Below are positions 42,314 to 51,154 of a stretch of 64,000 nt of DNA, in pieces. The position numbers and the translations under genes were made by a program. The notes under the pieces are model-generated. The model saw only the letters and a program-made list of their open reading frames with translations. It was not told the DNA's origin and ran no database searches. Position 1 is the stretch's first letter. The number at the start of each line of letters is the position of its first letter. This DNA is from Bacillota bacterium (GTDB lineage Bacteria > Bacillota > Clostridia > Acetivibrionales > DSM-1351): the NCBI GenBank assembly GCA_023409265.1, contig JAEYHZ010000039.1, forward strand, positions 62,001 to 126,000, given 5' to 3'.

Positions 42314-42790
42314 TTAGCTAACTTTGATTAAATCGTAAGATTTGATATTGAATCTTTCTATTACGCTTTTCAATAGAGTTTCCCGTACTGAAATATAGAT
42401 TGTGCTATTGAGCAGTAAAAACTGTGATAATATTTCAGAAAATCCCTTTCCCTGTAATTCCAAAGGACCGATTTCATCAATAAAAACAGGAGAGATGTTA
42501 TTTTGAATAATATCATCGGCAATATTAAAGACATAATCAAAGCCCTCCCGGGAAAAACTGTAGACATCGTAGCGGTATTTCTCATTCCAATAAGCCGGAA
42601 TATATCCTTCCTTAAAGGAAAACGGTTTGCCTGCTCCGGTTGATAACCTTACAACCTGCTGCCCGATATAAGTTCCATCAATATATACTTTGGGCAGTAT
42701 AAAACCATCTCCATTTTTTAACTCTTTATATAATGATAAAAGCTTGGTGGTTTTGCCACTATTAACTGATCCTGTTACTATGTGCACCAT
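42314..42790 (-). CDS. P-loop nucleotide-binding protein (NTPase_1/THEP1-like) of the molybdenum hydroxylase operon
   Basis: 158 residues. MVHIVTGSVNSGKTTKLLSLYKEL has the P-loop, and ISPVFIDEIGPLELQGKGFSEIL the Walker B-like strand and DEIGPLE motif of the nucleoside-triphosphatase (DUF265) family. Related proteins are linked to molybdopterin cofactor handling (MobB-like). Its place at the end of the hydroxylase operon, after the MocA-like gene, suggests a role in cofactor maturation. No direct evidence for substrate. Confidence 0.72.
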   Translation of the reverse strand: MVHIVTGSVNSGKTTKLLSLYKELKNGDGFILPKVYIDGTYIGQQVVRLSTGAGKPFSFKEGYIPAYWNEKYRYDVYSFSREGFDYVFNIADDIIQNNISPVFIDEIGPLELQGKGFSEILSQFLLLNSTIYISVRETLLKSVIERFNIKSYDLIKVS

Positions 42791-42809
42791 ATGTCACCTA
42801 AGATATTAA

Positions 42810-43379
42810 TTAATGTTTAAAAGAATTCCGTACTTTCATATAATCCTCCTGAGTATCAATATCGAATAAGATACCCGGACTTTGAACCTCTATAGTTTTA
42901 AAACTGTTATGGGCGATGAAATCTCTCAGGCTGCTATATTCTGTTGTGGAAAGAAGCAGGTCTGCCATTCTCCTGTTTATGAGCACCGGATGGCCTTTAG
43001 CTCCCCCGAAAACTGGTATGACTATGTCACCCTTTACTCCCAGCAGTTTTTTGTAAACATCTTCACTGACCAAAGGATAATCTCCGGGAATTAAGAAAAT
43101 CCTATCACCCACAACATGTTTAAATCCTTCTATAACCGAGCTGAACATGCCGGATTCATAATTTTCATTATATACCAGTTCTATCTTTGAGTACTTGTCC
43201 AAAATCGGAGTAAGATTTTTAGCGTTATAGCCTCCCACCACAATAATGTTGGAGCAGGCGTCATACATTCCCTCTATACATCGCTCTATAACGGACTTAC
43301 CGCCCAGATCCAATGTCATTTTGTATGCGCCTGCTCTCGATGAAAATCCAGCAGCTAATATAATTCCTTCTATCAACAT
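42810..43379 (-). CDS. MocA/MobA-like molybdenum cofactor nucleotidyltransferase
   Basis: 189 residues. IEGIILAAGFSSRAGAYKMTLDLGGKSVIERC is the nucleotide-binding signature (LAAGxSxRxGxxK), and FLIPGDYPLVSEDVYKKLL and GHPVLINRRM match the MobA/MocA family. MocA adds CMP to molybdopterin, giving the dinucleotide cofactor of xanthine-dehydrogenase-type enzymes, which fits the operon. It starts five bases before the membrane gene stop region, so it is co-transcribed. Confidence 0.82.
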   Translation of the reverse strand: MLIEGIILAAGFSSRAGAYKMTLDLGGKSVIERCIEGMYDACSNIIVVGGYNAKNLTPILDKYSKIELVYNENYESGMFSSVIEGFKHVVGDRIFLIPGDYPLVSEDVYKKLLGVKGDIVIPVFGGAKGHPVLINRRMADLLLSTTEYSSLRDFIAHNSFKTIEVQSPGILFDIDTQEDYMKVRNSFKH

Positions 43380-43383
43380 AATT

Positions 43384-44073
43384 TTACAACACCCTTTGAA
43401 GGATTAATGCAACAGCCAGCAAGCTAAAAGCAGCGATTGGCCTAAAACTAATATCCTCAATGCTTCCTGATTTTATTAGTTTATCCGAAAATAGCCAGGA
43501 GTATTTGTTCTTATGTAAAATCATTCCTTTTACTCGTAACGCTGCCATTAGTATTCCATAAATGAATATGCTGTTTATCAAACCTTCGTACACTACGAAC
43601 TTAAGCAGAGCTGCAATATCTTTGTATGGGTAGGCAGGCATTAACCACGCAGGCATGACAAGTAAAGCAATAAGGAACAGGCATCTCCATAACAGGCTGA
43701 CAGATGCTATTTTAATCAGCTTGAGTTTTTGTGTGTATTTCTTCCAAACAAGTAATTTGAGTATTGCAAATAACGAAAGACCTTCCAGCAATATTGATAT
43801 GGCAGGGCAAATCACTATCACTAAATTTGCTGTCATAAAGAAGTTTATAAACTTTATGGCGGCAGCGACCATAGATGTAAAAAGTACTGAATTCAGCCGG
43901 CCGGTCTGCTTGTAAACCATGCCCATAAAGAAATAAGCAAAGGGGAACCAAATGAACCACCCTATATTAAATGCGGTGATATGCAACAGGTGCCCAAGAG
44001 TTGCCTCCTCAAGTCCCCATAAAGCACCCCAGAATATTACGGCGCTGATATATTTTTTTAACAAATACTTCAA
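43384..44073 (-). CDS. Membrane protein of unknown function in the molybdenum hydroxylase operon
   Basis: 229 residues with about six hydrophobic segments (for example AVIFWGALWGLEEATLGHLL, WFIWFPFAYFFMGMVYK, LLWRCLFLIALLVMPAWLM). The family is not recognised. It sits between the iron-sulfur subunit and the cofactor transferase genes. It could be the transporter for the enzyme's substrate or for a cofactor precursor; that is inference from position. Confidence 0.6.
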   Translation of the reverse strand: MKYLLKKYISAVIFWGALWGLEEATLGHLLHITAFNIGWFIWFPFAYFFMGMVYKQTGRLNSVLFTSMVAAAIKFINFFMTANLVIVICPAISILLEGLSLFAILKLLVWKKYTQKLKLIKIASVSLLWRCLFLIALLVMPAWLMPAYPYKDIAALLKFVVYEGLINSIFIYGILMAALRVKGMILHKNKYSWLFSDKLIKSGSIEDISFRPIAAFSLLAVALILQRVL

Positions 44074-44150
44074 CTCCTGTTATTAAAATTATTAACCCAA
44101 AATATTCTATGAGTAGTTATTGAGTTCTATTCCTTTCAATAGATAAGAAA

Positions 44151-44624
44151 TCAGATGGATTCTGGTCTTAAAACTGATTTTATTGCTTTTCTGATCTCTT
44201 CATAGCTGGTGCATCTGCAAATGTTGGATTGGAGCCATTCTTCCATAACATATTCTTCCGCATCAGGGTGAATATTGGCCAGAGAGTGGCATACCATCAA
44301 AAAGCCGGAAGTACAGTAGCCGCACTGGAATCCCCAGTTTTCTACAAATGCATTCTGTATTGGAGCATTTTGAAGCCCCTCGACCGTGGTTACTTTATGT
44401 CCCATGGCTTCAACTGCCAGCATCAGGCATGATTTAACCGGCCAGCCGTCGACAAGAACTGTGCATGCACCGCAGTCACCGTTTTCACACCCTGGCTTGG
44501 CCCCTGTTAACCCCAGTTGTTCCCTGAGGACATACAGAAGAACATCTGAAGGACTTATGGCAACATCCTTCTTTTCTCCATTTATATCAAGCTCAATGAT
44601 ACTTTTTCCTTCCACTTTAAGCAT
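44151..44624 (-). CDS. Molybdenum hydroxylase iron-sulfur subunit
   Basis: 157 residues of the XdhC/CoxS type carrying two [2Fe-2S] clusters. Plant-type ligands Cys46, Cys51, Cys54 and Cys66 (GCENGDCGACTVLVDG) and alpha-helical-domain ligands Cys101, Cys104, Cys136 and Cys138 (QCGYCTSGFLMVC, NICRCTSY). It passes electrons from the molybdenum site to FAD. The start overlaps the FAD-subunit stop by one base. Confidence 0.96.
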   Translation of the reverse strand: MLKVEGKSIIELDINGEKKDVAISPSDVLLYVLREQLGLTGAKPGCENGDCGACTVLVDGWPVKSCLMLAVEAMGHKVTTVEGLQNAPIQNAFVENWGFQCGYCTSGFLMVCHSLANIHPDAEEYVMEEWLQSNICRCTSYEEIRKAIKSVLRPESI

Positions 44625-45460
44625 TAATGCGCTCCCTCCAGTGTTTCCAATGTTGTCATTAACACGTTCTTCAGCACAAATTTCCGGTATTTGTCTGAGC
44701 CCCCCACATCATTTAAAACAGGTGCTGGCAGTTGATTAAGAACATTATTCACCCTTGTTTCCCTGGAGCTATTTGTATCATTGAGGCTACCCTCAATTTG
44801 AGAAGATCTGAAGGGAAAACCACATACTCCACTGAAAGCAATCCTGAGCTTGTCATTTTGTTTAGTAGCTGCTATTGAAACCAATGGGTAATCAATTTTT
44901 TCGTTTTTAGTTTTTTTAACATGGACAAAGGGTAATGCAGTATATTCTTTTTCAAGTGCAAACCGAACAATAAACTCACCCTTTGCCAGGTGCAACCTTT
45001 CTATAAAAACCTCAGATAATGGTACATTTCTGAGCTTATTTTCGCCGGCAATAGTCACATAAGTATCGGATAACAGCAGAGGCAGAACTGCTTCCCTGTA
45101 TATGATGGTTCCCCCAATGTTCCCCCCAAGTGTTATCTTGCACTGTATGGTATGGTCGGCAATTCTGCCGCAGGTCTTACCAAGCAGCGGGAACATTTTC
45201 GATTCCGATATCCGTGACAAGGTGACTGATGAGCCGATAATTAACAAATCTTCCCGGACTTCCAGAACATTGCATTCCGGAATCCCTTTCAGGTCAATTA
45301 CAGCTTTGGTAAAAACATTATGAACCCTGGCCATACTTATAAATTCAGTACCTCCTCCATAATAAAGAGGTGATTTACCTTGTGATTCCAATTCCTTATA
45401 TATTTGCACAGCTTCGTCAATTGTATCAGGTCTGTAATAGTCAAAACTAAATGGGATCAT
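44624..45460 (-). CDS. Molybdenum hydroxylase FAD-binding subunit
   Basis: 278 residues of the CoxM/XdhB type. YYGGGTEFISM matches the FAD pyrophosphate loop, and ITLGGNIGGTIIYREAVLPLLL the second FAD-binding motif. The C-terminal part (VSIAATKQNDKLRIAFSGVCG) matches the CO-dehydrogenase flavoprotein C-terminal domain. It overlaps the large subunit by four bases. Electrons should leave via NAD+ or an unknown acceptor. Confidence 0.93.
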   Translation of the reverse strand: MIPFSFDYYRPDTIDEAVQIYKELESQGKSPLYYGGGTEFISMARVHNVFTKAVIDLKGIPECNVLEVREDLLIIGSSVTLSRISESKMFPLLGKTCGRIADHTIQCKITLGGNIGGTIIYREAVLPLLLSDTYVTIAGENKLRNVPLSEVFIERLHLAKGEFIVRFALEKEYTALPFVHVKKTKNEKIDYPLVSIAATKQNDKLRIAFSGVCGFPFRSSQIEGSLNDTNSSRETRVNNVLNQLPAPVLNDVGGSDKYRKFVLKNVLMTTLETLEGAH

Positions 45461-47793
45461 GCAGTACCCCCGGTTTTAACACTCCAGATGTATTCAGGTG
45501 TCAGTGGCAACTGATTTAAATCAGCCTGTGCAGCAGATGATAACGCATTTGCAAGTGCTGCAGGGATTCCGATTATTCCATGTTCGGCAATTCCTCTTGC
45601 AGCGTAGGGGGCATCCTCTTGAGGAGTTTCTATAAAATCGACAATATATTCGGGTTCCTCACCGATGTGCATCACTTTATAAGTCCGCAAACTTGTGGTC
45701 AATACTTTTCCGGAAGAATCATAAGAAAAGGCCTCACGGCTGCCAAGCCCGAACCCCATGCACATTCCACCCGTTATCAGGCCTCTGGCGGTTTTGGGAT
45801 TCAGCACTTTCCCTGCGTCAATAGCTGTCGCAGCCTTAACCAACCTATAAGTATATTCTTTTGTGTCAAATTCAACTTCGACTGCCTGGGCACCAACAGT
45901 CCAGGCCGGGCCGGTCTTGCCTTTACCGGTTTCCTTATCCAGATCCGCGATGCGGCTCATAATAAAACTTCCACGCCCCAATATTTGGCCTTCAATTGCA
46001 TTTCCATCAGGATATTTATATCCGTGAACCAAATCCTTAAATGCTACATAAATTGTTGGATCCTCTTTTAAATATACTCTTTCTTCTGCAACACACAAAT
46101 CTTCGGGAGGGCACCTCAAAACTACAGCTGCAAGACTGCGCAGTTGCCTGTTCAAGTCTTCGGCTGCCCTTAAGGTCGCTCTGCCGGCCATATAGGTTGT
46201 CATACTGGCAACGGTTTTCCAATGTTCAGGACTAACCCTTGTGTCTACGTCCAGATTCACGTGGATTCTATTAATGTCCATTTTCATTTTCTCTGCAAGA
46301 ATTTGAGCCAATGTGGTTTTCATGCCCGGACCATATTCAACTACACCGCTGTTAAGATTAATACTGCCATCTGTATTGAAAGTCAGAAATACACCTGAAA
46401 CAGAATCGGTGGGCGAGTCAGAGGTTTTCCAGAAACAGCTTACTCCTTTTGCTCTTACCGTATTGCCGTCCAGCTGAATTCTCATTCCTTCATTCCAGTT
46501 TATGGAAGCCTTAAGTTTATTAAGGCAGGCGGTTAAGTTTCCGAAGTTGCTAAGGGTTGTTTTTACCTGGGTTGGAGTGGTTTTTCCAGGAACCAGGGCA
46601 TTTTTCAACCTTATTTCCAAAGGGTCTATTCCAAGCTTGGATGCAAGCTTATCTAATGTTCTTTCAATGCAGAAAGCACAGGATGCATGACCGAAGCCTC
46701 TAAAGGCTGTACTATAAGGGTGATTTGTATATACAGAAAGGGAATCGCACCAAACATTTTCAATATAATAGGGGCCTGTACAAACAACAGCTATGGATTT
46801 TGCAAGGCGTGGACCTAAATCGGCGTAAGCACCGGCGTCGACCATATAAGTCATCTCGGCGGCTTTTAGCAGCCCATCTCTTGAGGCACCCAGCTTAATC
46901 CTGGCTTCCAGACCCAACCGGCAGGGAGATGTAACAATGTCTTCTTCCCTGCTGTTTGTAATTTTAACACTCCTTCCGCCTACAGCTTTTGAGGCAATAT
47001 AAGCAAGAAGTTCAAGCTGGACAGGAGCTTTTCCACCAAAACCGCCCCCTACAAGAGGTGTTTTTACAGTTATCTTCCCCTCTTCTATTCCAAAAAATTG
47101 ACTGATGAATTTTTTTACAGAATAGGGTGCCTGTGTGGAAGAGCTTATAACTACCTCACCGTCTGCATGTATTTCAGCTCTTGTATTTCTTGTTTCCATA
47201 GCTATATGGTCCGACTTTGGCAGTGCATAACTTGCTTCAATTACAACTTCACTTTCAGCCCAGCCTTTAGCCATATCACCCTTTCTTATCTTAATTCGCT
47301 CAGCTATATTGGTGTTTGGCTCCGGAGTAACGTCTTTTGCCGCACGCTTGTAATTTGCCAGGTTTTCATGAATAAGAGGTGAATGAGTTTTCAGAGCTTC
47401 ACCTGGTGAAGTTATCACGGGCAAGGGCTCGTAGTCCACCTTTACCAGCTTGACGGCACTCATTGCTTCGCGCTCGCTGTTACCTACAACTAAAGCAACA
47501 GGTTCACCAAAATATCTCACTCTGTCTATTGCGATTGGAGGACGGTCTTCTATAACTGCACCACAAAGGATTGGATAATCTTTTCCTGTAATCACGGCCT
47601 GTATTCCCGGAGCCGCTGCGGCTTCCGAGATATCTATATTATTAATTTTTGCATGTGTGTATGGACTGGTAACCATTTTAGCATGTAAAATGCCGGGTAC
47701 AATGTAATCATCAGTGTATTTCGCTACACCCGTAACTTTATCCCATGCTTCTTTCCGTTGAATACTGGTACCTATTGTTACTGCTGCGTCCAA
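45457..47793 (-). CDS. Molybdenum hydroxylase large (molybdopterin-binding) subunit, xanthine-dehydrogenase family
   Basis: About 778 residues. EAWDKVTGVAKYTDDYIVPG is the conserved N-terminus, LVGGGFGGKAPVQLEL and STAFRGFGHASCAFCIER bind the molybdenum cofactor, and ARGIAEHGIIGIP carries the catalytic Glu near the C-terminus. I place the start at a TTG (47793), eight bases after GGAGG and downstream of a good promoter. The open frame runs 16 codons further and contains an ATG at 47808 without a ribosome site. The substrate (purine, nicotinate, aldehyde or other) is not determined by these motifs. Confidence 0.9.
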   Translation of the reverse strand: MDAAVTIGTSIQRKEAWDKVTGVAKYTDDYIVPGILHAKMVTSPYTHAKINNIDISEAAAAPGIQAVITGKDYPILCGAVIEDRPPIAIDRVRYFGEPVALVVGNSEREAMSAVKLVKVDYEPLPVITSPGEALKTHSPLIHENLANYKRAAKDVTPEPNTNIAERIKIRKGDMAKGWAESEVVIEASYALPKSDHIAMETRNTRAEIHADGEVVISSSTQAPYSVKKFISQFFGIEEGKITVKTPLVGGGFGGKAPVQLELLAYIASKAVGGRSVKITNSREEDIVTSPCRLGLEARIKLGASRDGLLKAAEMTYMVDAGAYADLGPRLAKSIAVVCTGPYYIENVWCDSLSVYTNHPYSTAFRGFGHASCAFCIERTLDKLASKLGIDPLEIRLKNALVPGKTTPTQVKTTLSNFGNLTACLNKLKASINWNEGMRIQLDGNTVRAKGVSCFWKTSDSPTDSVSGVFLTFNTDGSINLNSGVVEYGPGMKTTLAQILAEKMKMDINRIHVNLDVDTRVSPEHWKTVASMTTYMAGRATLRAAEDLNRQLRSLAAVVLRCPPEDLCVAEERVYLKEDPTIYVAFKDLVHGYKYPDGNAIEGQILGRGSFIMSRIADLDKETGKGKTGPAWTVGAQAVEVEFDTKEYTYRLVKAATAIDAGKVLNPKTARGLITGGMCMGFGLGSREAFSYDSSGKVLTTSLRTYKVMHIGEEPEYIVDFIETPQEDAPYAARGIAEHGIIGIPAALANALSSAAQADLNQLPLTPEYIWSVKTGGTA

Positions 47794-47832
47794 ATAGCTT
47801 TCCTCCATTTTTGTCAAATGAATTCTTATCAT

Positions 47833-47861
47833 TAAATACATTTGTATTTTAATAATGTAAA
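47833..47861 (-). promoter_or_regulatory. Promoter with overlapping dyad for the molybdenum hydroxylase operon
   Basis: On the minus strand TTTACA, a 17-base spacer and TATTTA. A dyad AAATACA-TT-TGTATTT (47834-47849) covers the -10 region and part of the spacer, a likely repressor site. Transcription from here would begin about 30 bases before the TTG start, ruling out the upstream in-frame start codons. Confidence 0.5.
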
Positions 47862-47974
47862 GATCTATGAATTATCAGGTATTTTTTCCAGTATCAAGTA
47901 TATTTATTCTTGCAGAATATCCTGAGAACTATTAAGAGCCAAAATAAGAAAAAGTTGCAGGTAAAAAAGCATGA

Positions 47975-48673
47975 TCAACTATTACTTTTTTTAAGAACCT
48001 TACCTAATAATTTCAGGAATATCATGCTGACTTCAACCCAAAGCCAGCTGTAAAGAAGTGCAAAGGCATAAATGGCTCCTGCCATAGATATATTAAAATC
48101 ATCGGACACTGAAGGTCCCAATATGGGAAATTTAAAGATATACAGTAAAAGGAAAACTCCAACGGTTAGAGAAAATGCAGCAAAAGCAATAACGAGAACT
48201 CTTTTATTTAAAAATCTGAAGGCAAAGCCTATGCCGATTCCTAAGAGTCCAGTTGTAAAAGGAAATACTATTATCTCAGAAGGCTGTAATACAAACAGAA
48301 GGCACAAGGTAGTAATATAAGCCATAATTCCTGTAGGTACCGCCAGTATTGTTGCCAAAGCGATAGGAAGGGTAACCAGAGCACTTAATGCAAAACCAGG
48401 GCCGCCAAGTGCTCCGGCTGCTTGCAATATAACCGCTATTGCAGAAAGTAATGCAGAAATGACAAGCCTTTGTGTTTTACTTTCATCAGCAATAATTGTT
48501 GATTTTATTGCTTCGACCTTCTCAGCAACCGGACTGGCCCAATATCCGGTAAATTTAGATAATGAGAGAGTTACATACTTTTTAATGTAACCTATAATTT
48601 TAGATAAAACTGATTTAAAATTAGTGAGCCTTTGACCGGCTGGTATAACTAATTCTGTAAACTTACTCAGCAT
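47975..48673 (-). CDS. Integral membrane protein, ECF S-component-like
   Basis: 232 residues: a soluble or amphipathic N-terminus of about 70 residues, then about five hydrophobic helices (LVISALLSAIAVILQAAGAL, LVTLPIALATILAVPTG, FALLYSWLWVEVSMIFLKLL). The pattern resembles small-molecule-binding S-components of energy-coupling factor transporters, but no decisive motif is seen. It lies upstream of, and co-oriented with, the molybdenum hydroxylase operon and could import its substrate. AAGGAG ribosome site. Confidence 0.55.
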   Translation of the reverse strand: MLSKFTELVIPAGQRLTNFKSVLSKIIGYIKKYVTLSLSKFTGYWASPVAEKVEAIKSTIIADESKTQRLVISALLSAIAVILQAAGALGGPGFALSALVTLPIALATILAVPTGIMAYITTLCLLFVLQPSEIIVFPFTTGLLGIGIGFAFRFLNKRVLVIAFAAFSLTVGVFLLLYIFKFPILGPSVSDDFNISMAGAIYAFALLYSWLWVEVSMIFLKLLGKVLKKSNS

Positions 48674-48942
48674 TGCTCACTCCTTATACTATGATATTAG
48701 ATTAATATGATAGTATTAAAAGTGTTATAACTGTATTTTCGGGGTTTATGATTACCGAACTGGAGTAACCGATAAAACCTAAGCAATCTCTTTAATTACG
48801 AGGGCTTTATGATAGATGAGTGTCTTTAAAGACTCTATTATCCATCTTTGTCTAACTCGGCTTCCCATTACAGTTGAAGAATAATGTTGAATTTACAACA
48901 TAAAAAGATGCCTTGCAATGTTGTGAATTGTATATTTATGGA

Positions 48943-49359
48943 TTAATCGTATATTACATTTTTTCCTTCTTCACTTAATTTTTTTAAAGATGAAAGCATA
49001 TGATTTATTTCTTCATCGGAATGTCTTTCCCATGAACCTAATTCGGCTATTATTTTCAAAGGAGATTTAGACCTATAAGAACGTGTTGGATTTCCAGGAA
49101 ATTTTTTGTCAGTTAAGTTCGGGTCATTTTCAAATTCACCTAATGGTTCTACAATGTAAATTCTTTCTTTTGAGCTAGATTTCGCTAATTCAGCCCCCCA
49201 TTTAGCAGCATTTAATGTTCCAGTAAAATAAATATAGTTTGATTTTTTATCCTGGTAATTTGATAAGTGTTGTGGTTCTAATAAATCTCCAAGTTTTAGT
49301 TCTGCTTTAGTACCATGAAAAAAAGGACCATTATCTAAAACATCTTTTTTGTCATTCAT
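48943..49359 (-). CDS. arr: Rifampin ADP-ribosyltransferase (Arr family)
   Basis: 138 residues, the normal Arr length. FFHGTKAELKLGDLLEP, NYIYFTGTLNAAKWGAELAK, VEPLGEFENDPNLTDKKFPG and RSYRSKSPLKIIAELGSWER match the Arr family that inactivates rifamycins by ADP-ribosylation of the ansa chain using NAD+. The HGT, YFT and ENDPN motifs, containing the NAD-binding and catalytic residues, are present. It has its own AAAGGAG ribosome site, but the likely leader upstream carries the beginning of a different rifampin-resistance gene. Confidence 0.9.
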   Translation of the reverse strand: MNDKKDVLDNGPFFHGTKAELKLGDLLEPQHLSNYQDKKSNYIYFTGTLNAAKWGAELAKSSSKERIYIVEPLGEFENDPNLTDKKFPGNPTRSYRSKSPLKIIAELGSWERHSDEEINHMLSSLKKLSEEGKNVIYD

Positions 49360-49497
49360 ACTGTTACACTCCTTTTATATTTTAATTTAACATATCATTA
49401 TTGTATAAAAATAAGTCCTAAGTTGTTTCTGCCTGAGAAATAAATATTAAAAAAATCGTTAGCACTCTATGAAAAATCATGTAGTTAAATGGCACTT

Positions 49498-49527
49498 TTA
49501 TTGAAGACCAAGCACATAAGAACTCAT
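49498..49527 (-). pseudogene. Truncated start of a rifampin phosphotransferase-like gene (rph remnant)
   Basis: Behind a perfect AAGGAGG ribosome site, an ATG opens MSSYVLGLQ and stops. This matches, from memory, the first residues of Rph/PEP-synthase-like rifampin phosphotransferases (M-x-x-YVLGFQEIDK...). The body of the gene is absent. What remains is probably the leader and first codons of rph left after a deletion, now upstream of arr. Alternatively it is a short leader peptide controlling arr. Confidence 0.4.
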
Positions 49528-49596
49528 ACTTTTACCTCCTTCGGCAATTCCTTTTTTGATAATTTTTATGACATTCTACCAGCTAACGCGATTTAT

Positions 49597-49688
49597 AGGA
49601 GTATTATACTAGTCTATCTTTATTGTTTCTTTTGTAATTTTACATATACCCCATTACCCCGTCTTTTTCTTTGTAGAATAATACTCCT
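49597..49688 (-). promoter_or_regulatory. Leader hairpin upstream of the rph remnant and arr
   Basis: Two perfect 11-base arms (ATAATACTCCT at 49678-49688 and its complement at 49597-49607) enclose about 70 bases. These include a tiny reading frame, ATG GGG TAT ATG TAA, on the minus strand. A TATAAT-like -10 lies just upstream (about 49718-49723). This resembles antibiotic-responsive leaders. The remaining bases between 49360 and 49872 are AT-rich with no further gene. Confidence 0.45.
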
Positions 49689-49872
49689 CCAAAAAATTTG
49701 AATAGCGTGCTATTGCATTATAACACCGGCAAATAGGAACAAATAGTCTACAATTACAATTTTTTATATGTTATAATTAAAGTGGAGAGAATCATTTCAT
49801 CAAATAAAGACCAGCGATTCAGAAAATATTATCTTATTCGGCGGCCATTTTTCTTATTTTTATTATTTCAGT

Positions 49873-50940
49873 TTATTTTCCTATTCGGTTGTAGACAGCT
49901 ACCGCATCGGTAATGTTATATTGTTCCGAATGATTATCTCCTTTGGCACCGGCTGTAACCAGAATATATTCCTTCTTACCTTCTTTAGCCAGGCTTGCCA
50001 GACAAAGACCGGCTTCTTTGGTATACCCTGTTTTTCCTCCTAAAATTTTTCCTCCGGTAATGCTTGGATTGCTGAGTCTTTCAAACATAGTACTATAAAA
50101 AGTTATCCCATCGGGATGCTTATTGGTTGGTGGCGTAGAATATCGTGCTGAAGTAAAAATCTTCCTGAAAGTATCATTCTGCAACGCGTAGCTTAGTAGA
50201 CAAGCCAGGTCCTTAACTGTTGCGTAGTGGTTTTTATTGTGAAGTCCTGTCGTATTTTCAAAATGGCTGTTGTCCATACCGAGCTCAGCCGCCTTTTGAT
50301 TCATCATCTCTACAAAGTTCTGCTCCGAACCCGCAATATGCACCGCAAGTCCTTTACAGCACTCCGCACCGCTAGGCAGCAATACTCCGTATAACAGATC
50401 AATTGTCCTGACCAGCTCACCAGGCTGGAAACCAGCCATTGATGCATCTGCCTCGTACAGGCCCTGATACATAGAGTTGGTAAGTTTAATTTTCTCCTTC
50501 AGATCAGGTAACTTTTCTATGGCAACAATGGCTGTCATTATTTTAGTCAAAGACGCAGGATAGATTTTTTCTTCGCTATTTTTTTGCATCAGGATGGTAT
50601 TATCTTCTAAACGGATCAGAATCGCATTAGGACTGTTCAGCTTTTCGGAAGCTATATATAGAGAGGAATCGGACTCTATCTTTATAGAAGAATCGGACGC
50701 TTTCTCTACAGAAGAATCGGACGCTTTCTCTAAAGAAGAATCGGATGCCATCCTTAAAGAAGAATCGGGCGCTTTGTTTAAAGAAGAATACGATGAGGTT
50801 TTAGTATACTCTTTTTTAAAAAGATGTGGGTTTCCTATAGTAATGATGGACTTATAAACCAAAACAGTAATGACAGCCATCAGCAGAAATGATATAAATA
50901 TGCGTACTCCAGACTTTTTCTTTTTCATTTTTCGTCCCAT
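49873..50940 (-). CDS. D-alanyl-D-alanine carboxypeptidase (S11 family) with Ser/Asp repeat stalk
   Basis: 355 residues. A membrane segment at about 11-34, a repeat stalk at about 51-98, then the penicillin-binding S11 domain: catalytic Ser130 and Lys133 in YPASLTKIMTAI, SGAECCKGLAVH in the SxN position, and GGKTGYTKEAG (KTG box). It trims the terminal D-Ala from peptidoglycan stem peptides. I start at MGRKMKKKKSG (50940), ten bases after AAGGAG; the frame is open 13 codons earlier. Confidence 0.88.
   Translation of the reverse strand: MGRKMKKKKSGVRIFISFLLMAVITVLVYKSIITIGNPHLFKKEYTKTSSYSSLNKAPDSSLRMASDSSLEKASDSSVEKASDSSIKIESDSSLYIASEKLNSPNAILIRLEDNTILMQKNSEEKIYPASLTKIMTAIVAIEKLPDLKEKIKLTNSMYQGLYEADASMAGFQPGELVRTIDLLYGVLLPSGAECCKGLAVHIAGSEQNFVEMMNQKAAELGMDNSHFENTTGLHNKNHYATVKDLACLLSYALQNDTFRKIFTSARYSTPPTNKHPDGITFYSTMFERLSNPSITGGKILGGKTGYTKEAGLCLASLAKEGKKEYILVTAGAKGDNHSEQYNITDAVAVYNRIGK
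50647..50790 (-). repeat. 24-base tandem repeats encoding a Ser/Asp-rich stalk
   Basis: About six units of 24 bases code for variants of the octapeptide ASDSSLEK inside the carboxypeptidase gene. The repeat is imperfect, so it is not freshly expanded. It would give a flexible, acidic spacer between membrane anchor and enzyme. Confidence 0.85.
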
Positions 50941-51154
50941 TGTAAAACAGCTCCTTATTTTTGTGATGATATTATTCAATCACAGAACGAGGAGTTATGT
51001 TGGAATTCCATCTTATGAACTTCTTAAGATTTTCTTATAGCACTATGATTTTTACAAATTGCAATTCGGAAGAAAAGGAAGTATAATGTGGAAATAAGCA
51101 TCTTTGCCTGTTTCTATATCAAACAGGTAAAGGTGCTTTTTTTGGGGAGGAAAT

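Noticed and set aside
48943..49527. Intact rifampin phosphotransferase gene
   Set aside because: Only nine codons resemble Rph; the ATP-grasp and phosphohistidine domains are missing.
50594..50857. Plus-strand 87-residue reading frame rich in ESD repeats
   Set aside because: It is the shadow of the 24-base repeats in the carboxypeptidase gene and has no ribosome site.
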